From Ignavibacteriaceae bacterium (lineage in GTDB: Bacteria > Bacteroidota > Ignavibacteria > Ignavibacteriales > Ignavibacteriaceae): a stretch of 64,000 bases of DNA. Location of the stretch: the NCBI GenBank assembly GCA_013042995.1, contig JABDPB010000135.1:58483-122482 (forward strand). The letters run 5' to 3'. A program made the position numbers and the translations under genes. Every line of letters starts with the position of its first letter. The first letter of the stretch is position 1. The notes under the pieces are model-generated. The model had not been told where the DNA came from, searched no databases, and saw nothing but the letters and a program-made list of their open reading frames with translations. Shown here piece by piece: positions 32,032 to 41,667 of this stretch.

Positions 32032-33330
32032 ATGAAATTCAATACAAAATTTTTCGGATTCTTACTTGTGTTTGTTGCATTTTCAATAACAGGATGCTAC
32101 ACTCAAGTCGCCACTACTGATTCTTCCACAATCCCATTAACCACAAATGAAGATGAACAATACAGTGATTATTATTATGAAGGAGAGGAAGAAGTTGATT
32201 CAAGTTATTTTGCTGAAGAGGAAACAGAGTATTATGAAGATGAAAGTGCTATAGTGAATAATTACTACTATGGTTATCCCTCAAGCACATATTATGCTAG
32301 CAGTTTTTATCCATCATTTAGTTTTGGTTTAACCGTAGGATTTGGGTTTGGATTCAGCTACGGATGGGGGTATCCGTACTACTATTCTTCCTATTATCCT
32401 TATTGGTCGTACTGGCCCGGATGGTGCGGATATGGATATTACTACCCGTCCTATTGTTATTACCCCTCTTACTATTCCGGTTACTATTCTGGCCATTACT
32501 ACTCGTATGGTGGATATGGCTATCCTTACTACAAATACAGAACTAGAGATAGCTATGTAACAAGAATACGGAACAACTCCGGCGGCAGAAATTATGGAAC
32601 AAGAAACAGAGATCCGATTGGAAGAAACACGGGTGGCACTGATTCTAGAACACGTGATGTTCTGACAAGAGATAAAGGTAGAGATTTAACAACTATTACA
32701 AACCGAGATGAAATCAATAGAAAAAACATTGGGACGCGGGATAGAGATGTTGTAAATGATGTAAGAAAAAAAGACGTTGTAAGAAATAAAACGGATAGAA
32801 CACTTAGAACAACAAAGACAGACAAAACATTCACCAGAGATAAAGACAAAGTTCGAAAGAACTATCTCGGAAAGGATAAAACAACTGATTTTACAAGGAA
32901 ATTTGGAACTAAGGAAGTAAACAGAAAAAAATCTTTTACATATAATAAAAACAAAAGAACTAATACAACTACTAACAGAAATACCGTTAGAGAAAACAAA
33001 ACAACAAATAAAAGATTTACTCCAAATACAAGAAAAAATAATACTACAAGGTCATATAGACCTCCAAAAACTAATAAATCACCTAAGCGGTATACAACAC
33101 CAAAACGTACGAATAAAACTCCAAGAACCTATTCTCCACCAAAGCGGAATAATAAGCCTCCGAGGACATATACTCCTCCTAAAAGGAATAATACACCAAA
33201 GTCGTATTCTCCGCCCAAAACTAATAGAACACCGAGGAGCTATTCTCCACCAAGGACGAATAATTCACCTAGAACAACTTCTCCACCAAGAAATAGTGGC
33301 GGTAACCGCACTAGCGGAAGAAGGAGATAA
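32032..33330 (+). CDS. Lipoprotein with acidic/Tyr-rich N-terminus, Gly/Tyr-rich middle, basic TRDR region and YSPPK-type repeats
   Basis: Lipobox ITGCYT; composition read directly. Confidence 0.75.
   Translation: MKFNTKFFGFLLVFVAFSITGCYTQVATTDSSTIPLTTNEDEQYSDYYYEGEEEVDSSYFAEEETEYYEDESAIVNNYYYGYPSSTYYASSFYPSFSFGLTVGFGFGFSYGWGYPYYYSSYYPYWSYWPGWCGYGYYYPSYCYYPSYYSGYYSGHYYSYGGYGYPYYKYRTRDSYVTRIRNNSGGRNYGTRNRDPIGRNTGGTDSRTRDVLTRDKGRDLTTITNRDEINRKNIGTRDRDVVNDVRKKDVVRNKTDRTLRTTKTDKTFTRDKDKVRKNYLGKDKTTDFTRKFGTKEVNRKKSFTYNKNKRTNTTTNRNTVRENKTTNKRFTPNTRKNNTTRSYRPPKTNKSPKRYTTPKRTNKTPRTYSPPKRNNKPPRTYTPPKRNNTPKSYSPPKTNRTPRSYSPPRTNNSPRTTSPPRNSGGNRTSGRRR
33061..33282 (+). repeat. Six imperfect 12-13 aa (36-39 nt) coding tandem repeats, consensus PPKRTNxTPRSYS
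   Basis: PPKTNKSPKRYT/TPKRTNKTPRTYS/PPKRNNKPPRTYT/PPKRNNTPKSYS/PPKTNRTPRSYS/PPRTNNSPRTTS. Confidence 0.85.
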
Positions 33331-33335
33331 TTAAA

Positions 33336-33695
33336 ATGAGAGGGGTTACATTAATAATAGGTTTTGGTTCGCTTTTGGCTTTAACAAATGGCTGTTACAC
33401 CATTGTCTCTAATTCAAACAATGTAAATGGTGATGTAAGCAATATAACAGTAATAAATTATCCACCACCACCACCTATATTTGATCCGATTATTGTGGTT
33501 CCTCCATCACTTCCTCCTGCACCACCATACAAGGAACGACCGGTTGTTACCAGACCTCCGGAAGAGAGACCAAAATGGAACCCTTCTTATGGGAAAAGAG
33601 ACCCTCTTCGTGGTCATGGAGAAAAAGGAACGACCGGTCATAGAACTTCCGATACAATAAAAAGAGATGGAAACAAAACCGGAAGTAGAAGATGA
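33336..33695 (+). CDS. Small Pro-rich lipoprotein with basic C-terminus
   Basis: NGCYT lipobox, PPPPPIFDPIIVVPPSLPPAPPY, basic tail. Confidence 0.7.
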   Translation: MRGVTLIIGFGSLLALTNGCYTIVSNSNNVNGDVSNITVINYPPPPPIFDPIIVVPPSLPPAPPYKERPVVTRPPEERPKWNPSYGKRDPLRGHGEKGTTGHRTSDTIKRDGNKTGSRR

Positions 33696-34099
33696 AAGCA
33701 ATTACCATCATCATTACATTTACCTTTATTAGTTTCTTAACTGGATGTTACACCACGTTAGGAATCATAGAAGAAAAACAAACTGACTATTCAGAGAATA
33801 TAGAAATTGAAGAATTGGAATTAGAAGAAGATAACATAACCTCAAGTTATTTTGATGAGGATATGGAAGAAGTTTATTATGAAGAAAGCGAAATGGAGCA
33901 GAACGATGTTTACTATGAAGAAAGTACAAATGATTTCTTTACGATTTTTTTAGGTGCCGTCTCGGAGTTTTTTTCATCAGGAGCTTTCAATATAGTAATT
34001 GATTTATCCTCAGGCTCTTCAAGCAGCAGTTCAGACAGCAACTACAGTGATAACAATTCAAGAAATAATTCAGGCAGCAGAAATTACGATGGGAGATAA
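33692..34099 (+). CDS. Small acidic lipoprotein with Ser/Asn-rich tail
   Basis: TGCYT lipobox; 4-nt overlap with preceding ORF; E/Y-rich then S/N-rich. Confidence 0.7.
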   Translation: MKAITIIITFTFISFLTGCYTTLGIIEEKQTDYSENIEIEELELEEDNITSSYFDEDMEEVYYEESEMEQNDVYYEESTNDFFTIFLGAVSEFFSSGAFNIVIDLSSGSSSSSSDSNYSDNNSRNNSGSRNYDGR

Positions 34100-34102
34100 A
34101 GA

Positions 34103-35566
34103 ATGAAAAGATTTTTATACTTAAACATAATTTTAATATTTGCATTTTTACTGGCTAATACATCGGCACAAAACTACAATGATGCCCTTATATTAAGTGA
34201 ACCAGGATTTTATACAAGCGCCAGAGCACTTTCATTAGGAAATAGCTATACTTCAATGAGCAATGATTTTAGCGGTGTACTATTCAATCCCGCCGGGATA
34301 GGTCTTGTAAAAAATGTACAGCTCTCCGGTGGAATGAATTTTAATGCATTCAGTAACAGTACAACATTTTTTAATTCACAAACCAACTCTTCAAAAAATG
34401 CTGTTAGTTTAAACCAGTTTGGAATCATTTATCCAATTCCCACTTTACAAGGCAGTTGGGTATTCGCAATTGGTTACAACCGCGTAAAAGATTTTAATCG
34501 TACGTTAGAATTTGATGGCTTTAATAATGGTAATACGTCTATGATTCAGGATTTAACCGGCGAGTTCAACGAGCAAATTCCAATAACAAATGATTTGGGA
34601 TTGGCTTATGAAATCCGGGACCCAAACACAGATCAATATATAAGAGATACAACATTAATAGATGGTTTATTAAATCAATCCGGAAGAATTAGGAGAAAAG
34701 GAAACATTGGTAAATGGTCTTTTTCTAGTTCAGTTGAAGTTGCAAGAGGATTTTTTATCGGAGGAACTTTTAACATTCTTTCAGGATCATTTAAAAGTGA
34801 TAAAGATTATTGGGAAGATGATACAGGAGATATTTACGGAGCAGGTTTGGAACTGGTACCCGGTGATCCAACCACGAGAGATTTCCAATCATTTTATTTA
34901 AATGATATTATTGAGTGGAACTTATCAGGTTGGGATGCAAACTTAGGTGTTCTTTACAGTTGGCAAAATCGGTTTCGGTTTGGTGCATCGGTTAAATTTC
35001 CAAGCTATTTTACGGTTAAAGAAACATATTACGTAGATGCTACCACTGATTTTGGAGTAAGCAGTGGATATGCACTGCAGCCAATTGTTGATAAAATAGA
35101 GTACGGAATCAGAACTCCTTTTGAATATGCTTTAGGTGCATCTGGAACATTTTCTATTGTTACTTTAAGCGGTGACATAAAAATTATTGATTACACTCAA
35201 ATGGATTTTAATAAAGGTTTTGATTCACAATACAGAATTGAAAGAAAACGCGAGATAGAAGATTTGTTTACAACAGTGGTTAATTTGCACGCAGGTGCTG
35301 AATTTAAATTTCCTCAAACTCCCGTTTTAGGAAGATTCGGTGTGATGTATTTACCATCTCAATTTGAGGGCGATCCATCAGAATTTGATAAAAAATATTT
35401 AACTGCTGGTGTAGGAGTCTACCTTGCTAATATGTTTAAGATAGACGTTGCGTACGCCTACGGATGGTGGGAAGATTTTGGTGATAATTATGGCGTAAAT
35501 GCATCAAGAACTCTTCAGGATATAACTGTGAACAATTTTATTGTAAACTTTATTGTAAATTTGTAA
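34103..35566 (+). CDS. Outer membrane beta-barrel protein (OmpP1/FadL or PorV-like)
   Basis: Signal peptide, ARALSLGNSYTSMSNDFSGVLFNPAGIGLV motif typical of this OMP family. Confidence 0.75.
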   Translation: MKRFLYLNIILIFAFLLANTSAQNYNDALILSEPGFYTSARALSLGNSYTSMSNDFSGVLFNPAGIGLVKNVQLSGGMNFNAFSNSTTFFNSQTNSSKNAVSLNQFGIIYPIPTLQGSWVFAIGYNRVKDFNRTLEFDGFNNGNTSMIQDLTGEFNEQIPITNDLGLAYEIRDPNTDQYIRDTTLIDGLLNQSGRIRRKGNIGKWSFSSSVEVARGFFIGGTFNILSGSFKSDKDYWEDDTGDIYGAGLELVPGDPTTRDFQSFYLNDIIEWNLSGWDANLGVLYSWQNRFRFGASVKFPSYFTVKETYYVDATTDFGVSSGYALQPIVDKIEYGIRTPFEYALGASGTFSIVTLSGDIKIIDYTQMDFNKGFDSQYRIERKREIEDLFTTVVNLHAGAEFKFPQTPVLGRFGVMYLPSQFEGDPSEFDKKYLTAGVGVYLANMFKIDVAYAYGWWEDFGDNYGVNASRTLQDITVNNFIVNFIVNL

Positions 35567-35592
35567 GGTTATCCCAATCTCGAATTACAATT

Positions 35593-35622
35593 AGGGAGGC
35601 ACAATTTGCTTCCCTTTTTTTA
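35593..35622 (+). terminator. Rho-independent terminator
   Basis: AGGGAGGCACAATTTGCTTCCCT followed by T-run. Confidence 0.65.
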
Positions 35623-35729
35623 TTACTTATCTCAAACAGTATTAATACATTTCAACATTTCTATTTAAATTTGGATTAGATTAGTTAAACTCTATTTTAA
35701 TATTACAATCAATTTAAAGTTGCAGCATC

Positions 35730-36686
35730 ATCAAAGGAATTATAATAAGAATAGAAAGCAAACAGATTTACGTTCTTCCTGAAGAGAAAGAAGAAACAAT
35801 AATTTGTTCACTCCGTGGCAAGTTTAAAAAAGATTACGCCATGAAAAAAGATAAACTATATTTTACTGATTTTGCTGCCGTAGGCGATAATGTTGAATTC
35901 GAAATGAATAAAGACAGCTCCGGTGTAATCACAAAAGTTCAAAAAAGAGTAAATTATGTCTCGCGTAAAGCTCCTAAAATAAAGGGTGCAAGTTTTCGCG
36001 GCGAAAGGCTTGAACAGGTTGTTGCAGTAAACATTGATAATGTAGTAGTTGTAACCAGCATATATTTTCCTGATTTTAATAATCGTGTACTAGACAGATT
36101 TTTAGTTGCCTCTGAAAGTTCAAGCATAAATCCTATAATTGTTATTAATAAAACAGATCTTGATAATAATTCTATTTCTGAAAAATGGAACGATTTGTAT
36201 GAAAAAATCGGTTATAAAGTATATTTAACAAGTGTTTATACTAATACTGGAATTAGAGAACTTCAAAAATCGATATCAAATAAAAAAAATCTTTTCTGGG
36301 GACATTCAGGCGTTGGAAAGTCTTCAATTTTGAATAAAATGTTTCCAGGTCTAAACTTAAAAATTGGTGAAGTGAGTGATTATAATTCCAAAGGTAAGCA
36401 CACTACTGTAACAGCAAATATGATTAAAGTAAAAGGAAATACTTTTGTAATTGATACTCCGGGTCTGCGTGAAATTGATCCCTATGGAATTCAGAAACAG
36501 GACTTGGGTCACTATTTTATTGAGTTTGATAATTATATGAATGATTGCAAGTTTAATACTTGCACACATCATCACGAGCCGGGCTGTGCCATTATTGATG
36601 CAGTTGAAAAGAAATTTATTTCTGTTGAAAGATATGATAGTTATTTAAGAATGCTCGATACCATTGAAGAGGATATTAATTTCTAA
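35730..36686 (+). CDS. rsgA: Ribosome small subunit-dependent GTPase A; N-terminus extends upstream of the ORF-track ATG at 35841
   Basis: Circularly permuted GTPase motifs NKTD, GHSGVGKSS, DTPGLRE; zinc motif CKFNTCTHHHEPGC; upstream in-frame IKGIIIRIESKQIYVLPEEKEETIICSLRGKFKKDYA matches RsgA OB-fold start. Confidence 0.88.
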   Translation: MKGIIIRIESKQIYVLPEEKEETIICSLRGKFKKDYAMKKDKLYFTDFAAVGDNVEFEMNKDSSGVITKVQKRVNYVSRKAPKIKGASFRGERLEQVVAVNIDNVVVVTSIYFPDFNNRVLDRFLVASESSSINPIIVINKTDLDNNSISEKWNDLYEKIGYKVYLTSVYTNTGIRELQKSISNKKNLFWGHSGVGKSSILNKMFPGLNLKIGEVSDYNSKGKHTTVTANMIKVKGNTFVIDTPGLREIDPYGIQKQDLGHYFIEFDNYMNDCKFNTCTHHHEPGCAIIDAVEKKFISVERYDSYLRMLDTIEEDINF

Positions 36687-38086
36687 TGCAAATCAATGTT
36701 CAAAACATTGTTGGAAACTTTAATTCTTTCATCAATTCTTTAGATGAATTTACAAATCAGCACCTTGTAAGTTTCGTATTTCAAGTTGATAAATTTGATT
36801 TGCTCTCTTCACTAAATCCATTGTCTATTGCTTTTAAGAAAATATTTCTCTTTCAAAGTCCGGGCTCAAAATACTCTTTCGTCGCTCTGAACAGTGCAAC
36901 TAAATTATCAGAAAGCGGGCATTCTAATATTTCTGAAACAATAGAAAATTATGAATTTCTTAAAAAGAGTTTTATAAACAATTGGAATGAATTTCAATTA
37001 GACTCTTTGCCAATTATTTGCACTGCAATAAAATTCGATCCACAAAAAATATCTGATGACTGGAATAATTTTAATTCAATTAATATTTTCATTCCTGAAT
37101 TGGCATTTTATACGAACAATGGAAACACGTACGGATGTTTTAACTTCATTGATAGTGAAAAACCGAATATTCAAAAGTACTTTTCAAGTCTGCTAAATAC
37201 TGTCATTCAAATAACTAATGAAAAAACATCGGAAGATAAAAAGGTTAACGGGTATAATTATATTGAAACTGAAGATGAGAAAGAGCAGTGGCTAAAAACT
37301 TCCAGGGAAGCGATAGATGTTCTTTCAAATGATAAAATCCAAAAGCTTGTTATTTCACGCTCTCATAGTTTTAATTTAGTACACAATCCAAATTTTAAAG
37401 AGCTACTTCAAAAATTAACAAATCGTTTCCCTGACTGCTATTTGTTTTATTTAAAACAAAGTGAGTCACATTTCTTTGGCTCTTCTCCTGAAATGTTTTT
37501 AAAAATTTTCGGCAACCTTGCAGAAGTAGAATCTGTTGCTGGTTCAGCACCACGTGGCAAAAAATATGATTCGGATGAAAAACTTGAAGAGTATCTAAAA
37601 TCTAGCAAAAAAAATCACAAAGAGCATGAGTTTGTAACTGATTTTATTTCAAACACTTTAAAGAAGTTTTCAGATAAAGTAAAGATTAAAGAAGAGAAGC
37701 GAATTAAAAAATTGGATAACATTCAGCATCTTACAACAAAAATTTCTGCAGAATTAAAAAGCAATGTGCACATTTTTAAAATTGTTGATTCACTCTTTCC
37801 CACACCTGCTGTTTGCGGTCTGCCAAAAAATGAAGCGATGGAAATTATTCGAAAATTGGAAACTCACGACCGGGGGTTATATTCCGGATTAATTGGCTGG
37901 ATGGATTTTGATGGAAATTGTGAACTTGCAGTTTCAATAAGATCAACACTTGTAAAAAATAATAACGTAACAGCTTACGCAGGTGCAGGATTAGTAAAAG
38001 TTTCAAACCCAGAAGATGAATTCTTAGAAACAAAATTAAAACTCGATCCCATACTGTCTCTCTTTAAATTATCTGCTGCTAAATGA
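36686..38086 (+). CDS. menF: Isochorismate synthase
   Basis: Chorismate-binding motifs (VESVAGSAPRGKK, HLTTKISAEL, PTPAVCGLPK, YSGLIGWMD); first gene of men operon. Confidence 0.9.
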   Translation: MQINVQNIVGNFNSFINSLDEFTNQHLVSFVFQVDKFDLLSSLNPLSIAFKKIFLFQSPGSKYSFVALNSATKLSESGHSNISETIENYEFLKKSFINNWNEFQLDSLPIICTAIKFDPQKISDDWNNFNSINIFIPELAFYTNNGNTYGCFNFIDSEKPNIQKYFSSLLNTVIQITNEKTSEDKKVNGYNYIETEDEKEQWLKTSREAIDVLSNDKIQKLVISRSHSFNLVHNPNFKELLQKLTNRFPDCYLFYLKQSESHFFGSSPEMFLKIFGNLAEVESVAGSAPRGKKYDSDEKLEEYLKSSKKNHKEHEFVTDFISNTLKKFSDKVKIKEEKRIKKLDNIQHLTTKISAELKSNVHIFKIVDSLFPTPAVCGLPKNEAMEIIRKLETHDRGLYSGLIGWMDFDGNCELAVSIRSTLVKNNNVTAYAGAGLVKVSNPEDEFLETKLKLDPILSLFKLSAAK

Positions 38087-39849
38087 AAATAAAAATTAAT
38101 AAAAATCATATTTGGGCAAATACATTTGTAAATCAGCTCGCAGCAATTGGAGTGAAGCTTGCATGCATGTCTCCGGGTTCCAGAAGCACACCGCTGATTT
38201 ATTCACTAGCAGAGAATAAAAAAATTAAATGCTTTGTAAATATTGATGAACGAAGCTCAGCATATTTTGCTTTGGGTTTAGCAAAGGCAAGCGGCACGCC
38301 TGTTGTTATTGTTACAACTTCCGGAACTGCGACTGCAGAACTTTATCCTGCGATAATTGAAGCATACCAGCAGCGGACTCCACTTATTATTTGCACAGCA
38401 GATCGTCCGCCTGAATTAGTCGGAACAGGTGCAAACCAGACTATTACTCAACACAACATTTATCGAAATCACATAAGGTTGTTCAGAGATGTTGGACTGC
38501 CTTCGATAAAAGAGCACAGCCTGAATTATCTCCAGAAAATTGCACTCAAAGCATTTAAAATCAGTGTAACTCAAAAAGGTCCCGTTCATATAAATTTCCC
38601 GTTTGCAAAACCGCTGGAACCATTTTCATTAGATAATGAAATTGATAAAAAATTATTGAAGTCGCAACCAATTATTGAATCGATAAAAGATACACATAAT
38701 ATTAAAATTGAAAGTGATAGAAAAGTAATTAAGCTAGCAGAAAAAATAGTGCAATTTGAAAAGGGATTGATAATTGCGGGTCCCATGGAAAACGATTCCG
38801 AAGCAGTTAAAAATATTATAGCTTTAGCTTCATTAACTAAATATCCGCTTTTCGCAGATGGAGTTTCGTATTTACGATTCAAAAAATTGAAATCAATTAA
38901 AAATATAATTTCAAATTATAATTCATTTCTAACATCAAAAATATTTTGTGCAAAGTATAAACCCGATTTGATTCTTCACTTTGGAGGGACTCCAACTTCA
39001 GCTAACTTATTAAATTATCTCTCTGAGTGTGATGCTGAACGATTTCAGATTAACGAATACGGTGATCTAAACGATCCTTCGCGAAAAACCAAAATGATCT
39101 TTAAATATTCGGCAGAGTTATTTAGCAAAACATTAATTGCACATATTAAAAAAGAAGAATTTATCCGGATACAATCAAAATGGCTTAATACTTTTACGAG
39201 TGCAGAAAGTATTTCTGAAAAATTAACATCTGGTATTTTAGACAAAGAGAAAAAATTACACGAACCGAAAATCATCACTGAGTTGTTAAAAGTACTTCCA
39301 TCCACAACAAATTTGTTTATAGGAAACAGTCTTCCAATAAGGGATTTTGATTGCTTCTCAGGTAGTTCCACAAAAAAAATTAATCTTTATTTTAATCGTG
39401 GTGCAAGTGGAATAGATGGGTTAGTTTCAACAGCACTTGGTGTAGCATCAATAAAAGAACCAACCGTTCTGCTTGTCGGCGATCTTTCTTTTCTGCACGA
39501 TTTGAATTCACTTCTAATAGCAAAAAATTATAACATCCCTCTTTTGATTATTGTTATAAATAATAATGGCGGAGGGATTTTTAAGACGCTTCCAATTTCT
39601 AAAAAGAAAAAACTGCTGCGAGAATGTTTCATTGCTCCGCAAAATATGAATACAAAATTAATGGTTGAAGCTTTTGGGATTAATTACAGACTAATAAAAA
39701 ATAAAAATGAATTAAAGAGTACATTTGAAAATTTAGAAATAGAAAACCCATTAGTTCTGGAAATTCAAACGAGTGCAGATGAATCTGCAAATCTTCGAAA
39801 TGAAATATTTAGTTCAGTTAAAACTGAAATTGAAAATCAATTCTCTTAA
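38083..39849 (+). CDS. menD: 2-succinyl-5-enolpyruvyl-6-hydroxy-3-cyclohexene-1-carboxylate synthase
   Basis: SPGSRSTPL, ERSSAYFALGLAKASG, TPLIICTADRPPEL, NRGASGIDGLVSTALG. Confidence 0.95.
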   Translation: MKIKINKNHIWANTFVNQLAAIGVKLACMSPGSRSTPLIYSLAENKKIKCFVNIDERSSAYFALGLAKASGTPVVIVTTSGTATAELYPAIIEAYQQRTPLIICTADRPPELVGTGANQTITQHNIYRNHIRLFRDVGLPSIKEHSLNYLQKIALKAFKISVTQKGPVHINFPFAKPLEPFSLDNEIDKKLLKSQPIIESIKDTHNIKIESDRKVIKLAEKIVQFEKGLIIAGPMENDSEAVKNIIALASLTKYPLFADGVSYLRFKKLKSIKNIISNYNSFLTSKIFCAKYKPDLILHFGGTPTSANLLNYLSECDAERFQINEYGDLNDPSRKTKMIFKYSAELFSKTLIAHIKKEEFIRIQSKWLNTFTSAESISEKLTSGILDKEKKLHEPKIITELLKVLPSTTNLFIGNSLPIRDFDCFSGSSTKKINLYFNRGASGIDGLVSTALGVASIKEPTVLLVGDLSFLHDLNSLLIAKNYNIPLLIIVINNNGGGIFKTLPISKKKKLLRECFIAPQNMNTKLMVEAFGINYRLIKNKNELKSTFENLEIENPLVLEIQTSADESANLRNEIFSSVKTEIENQFS

Positions 39850-40670
39850 TGCTCCTTTCCTACTATGATATCAAATTAAATGTTGAATTCTTTTCAGAAT
39901 TTAATCCAAAAAATAAATCAATTTTATTTTTACACGGATTTACTGGTTGCGCAAATGATTGGAAAGAAGTTGCAGAAAAAATTGGTCCGGAGTTTAATAA
40001 AATAGCCTTGGATTTGATTGGGCACGGCAAAAGTGATTCGCCTGGAGTCGTAAAATTTTATAAAAGTGATGAGTCGAATGAACAAATATTATTTATACTA
40101 AATCATTTTGAAATTGATAAACTAATTTTATGTGGATATTCAATGGGCGGAAGAACAGCATTGAGGTTTGCTTCTACTCATCCTGAAAAAATCTCTACGT
40201 TAATCTTAGAAAGCACTTCTGCGGGAATTGAAAACGAAGCAGAAAGAAAATCAAGAATTAAAAGTGATGAAACGCTTGCAAATTTTATCGAGTCTCATTC
40301 AATTGAAGAGTTTGTTGAAAAGTGGATGGGATTGGAAATTTTCAAATCACAAAAAGCTTTACCGAAGGAGAAGATTCAAAAATTAAAAAATGCTAAATCG
40401 AAGAACTTAAAAATTGGATTGGCAAACTCACTCAGAGGTTTTGGAACAGGTGTAATGCCATACCTGGGAAATGAATTAAAAAAAATGAACTTTCCCATTT
40501 TGCTGATTACCGGCGAACTCGATGAAAAATTTACAATAATAAATGGAGATTTGGTTAAGTATTTTAAAAATGCAGAACATAAAATTATACCAGATGCAGG
40601 ACATAATGTGCATTTGGAGAAAACTATCGAGCTCGTTTCAGTCATAAAAGAATTTCTCATTCAATTCTAA
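39849..40670 (+). CDS. menH: Alpha/beta hydrolase, SHCHC synthase candidate
   Basis: FLHGFTGCANDW, CGYSMGGRTAL nucleophile elbow, DAGHNVHLE; between menD and menB. Confidence 0.9.
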   Translation: MLLSYYDIKLNVEFFSEFNPKNKSILFLHGFTGCANDWKEVAEKIGPEFNKIALDLIGHGKSDSPGVVKFYKSDESNEQILFILNHFEIDKLILCGYSMGGRTALRFASTHPEKISTLILESTSAGIENEAERKSRIKSDETLANFIESHSIEEFVEKWMGLEIFKSQKALPKEKIQKLKNAKSKNLKIGLANSLRGFGTGVMPYLGNELKKMNFPILLITGELDEKFTIINGDLVKYFKNAEHKIIPDAGHNVHLEKTIELVSVIKEFLIQF

Positions 40671-40727
40671 TTAAATACTTTTTTCAATATTTTTGCCCTA
40701 CCAATCAATAAGTAAATCAGGAATATT

Positions 40728-41561
40728 ATGAGTTTTAAATGGAAAAAAGTAAAAGATTATAAAGATATCATTTATCAAAAAGAGGACGGAATTGCTAAGA
40801 TTACAATTAACCGTCCGGAAATCAGAAACGCTTTCCGACCTGAAACAGTTATAGAAATGTACGATGCATTTTCAGATGCGCGCGAAGACCAAACAATTGG
40901 AGTAATTTTACTAACAGGTGCCGGACCAGCGAAAGATGGTAAGTATGCATTCTGTTCTGGCGGCGACCAGCGAATACGTGGCGATAGAGGTTATGTGGAT
41001 GATACTGGTGTTCCGAGATTAAACGTTCTCGATCTCCAAAAATTAATAAGAAGCATTCCCAAAGTTGTTATTGCACTTGTTGCAGGATACGCTATTGGCG
41101 GCGGGCACGTTCTGCATGTTGTTTGTGATTTAACTATTGCTGCCGATAACGCAATCTTCGGTCAGACAGGACCAAAAGTCGGCAGCTTTGATGGCGGATT
41201 TGGTTCGAGCTATCTTGCAAGAATTGTTGGACAGAAAAAAGCCCGTGAGATATGGTTTCTTTGCAGGCAGTACGATGCGAATCAGGCTCTTGAAATGGGA
41301 TTGGTAAACACTATTGTTCCTGTGGATGAACTTGAAGATGAAGGAATAAAATGGGCAACGGAAATCTTGCGACACAGCCCAATGGCAATCAGAGTTTTAA
41401 AGTCAGGATTCAATGCAGAGCTTGATGGACAGGCAGGCATACAGGAATTAGCTGGCAATGCAACTCTGCTTTACTATATGAGTGAAGAAGCGCAAGAGGG
41501 TAAAAAAGCGTATTTAGAGAAGCGTAAACCAGACTTTAAAAAATTTCCTAAACTTCCATAG
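40728..41561 (+). CDS. menB: 1,4-dihydroxy-2-naphthoyl-CoA synthase
   Basis: [64 protein letters not shown]. Confidence 0.96.
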   Translation: MSFKWKKVKDYKDIIYQKEDGIAKITINRPEIRNAFRPETVIEMYDAFSDAREDQTIGVILLTGAGPAKDGKYAFCSGGDQRIRGDRGYVDDTGVPRLNVLDLQKLIRSIPKVVIALVAGYAIGGGHVLHVVCDLTIAADNAIFGQTGPKVGSFDGGFGSSYLARIVGQKKAREIWFLCRQYDANQALEMGLVNTIVPVDELEDEGIKWATEILRHSPMAIRVLKSGFNAELDGQAGIQELAGNATLLYYMSEEAQEGKKAYLEKRKPDFKKFPKLP

Positions 41562-41667
41562 GTTTTTAATAGTCAAACTAAACAATGTGAAGTTTCTATT
41601 CTTAAAAGAGTTGAGATCATTTGTCGCTTTGCTCCTCAAAATAACTTTCGCATGTTGTTAAATAAAT

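Noticed and set aside
32342-32560. Alternative-frame ORFs inside the Tyr/Gly-rich lipoprotein (32342, 32364)
   Set aside because: Overlapping frames of a low-complexity coding segment; the lipoprotein frame has signal peptide and lipobox.
33061-33282. Possible CRISPR-like array
   Set aside because: Repeats are in-frame, imperfect and contiguous with no unique spacers; they are protein-coding tandem repeats.
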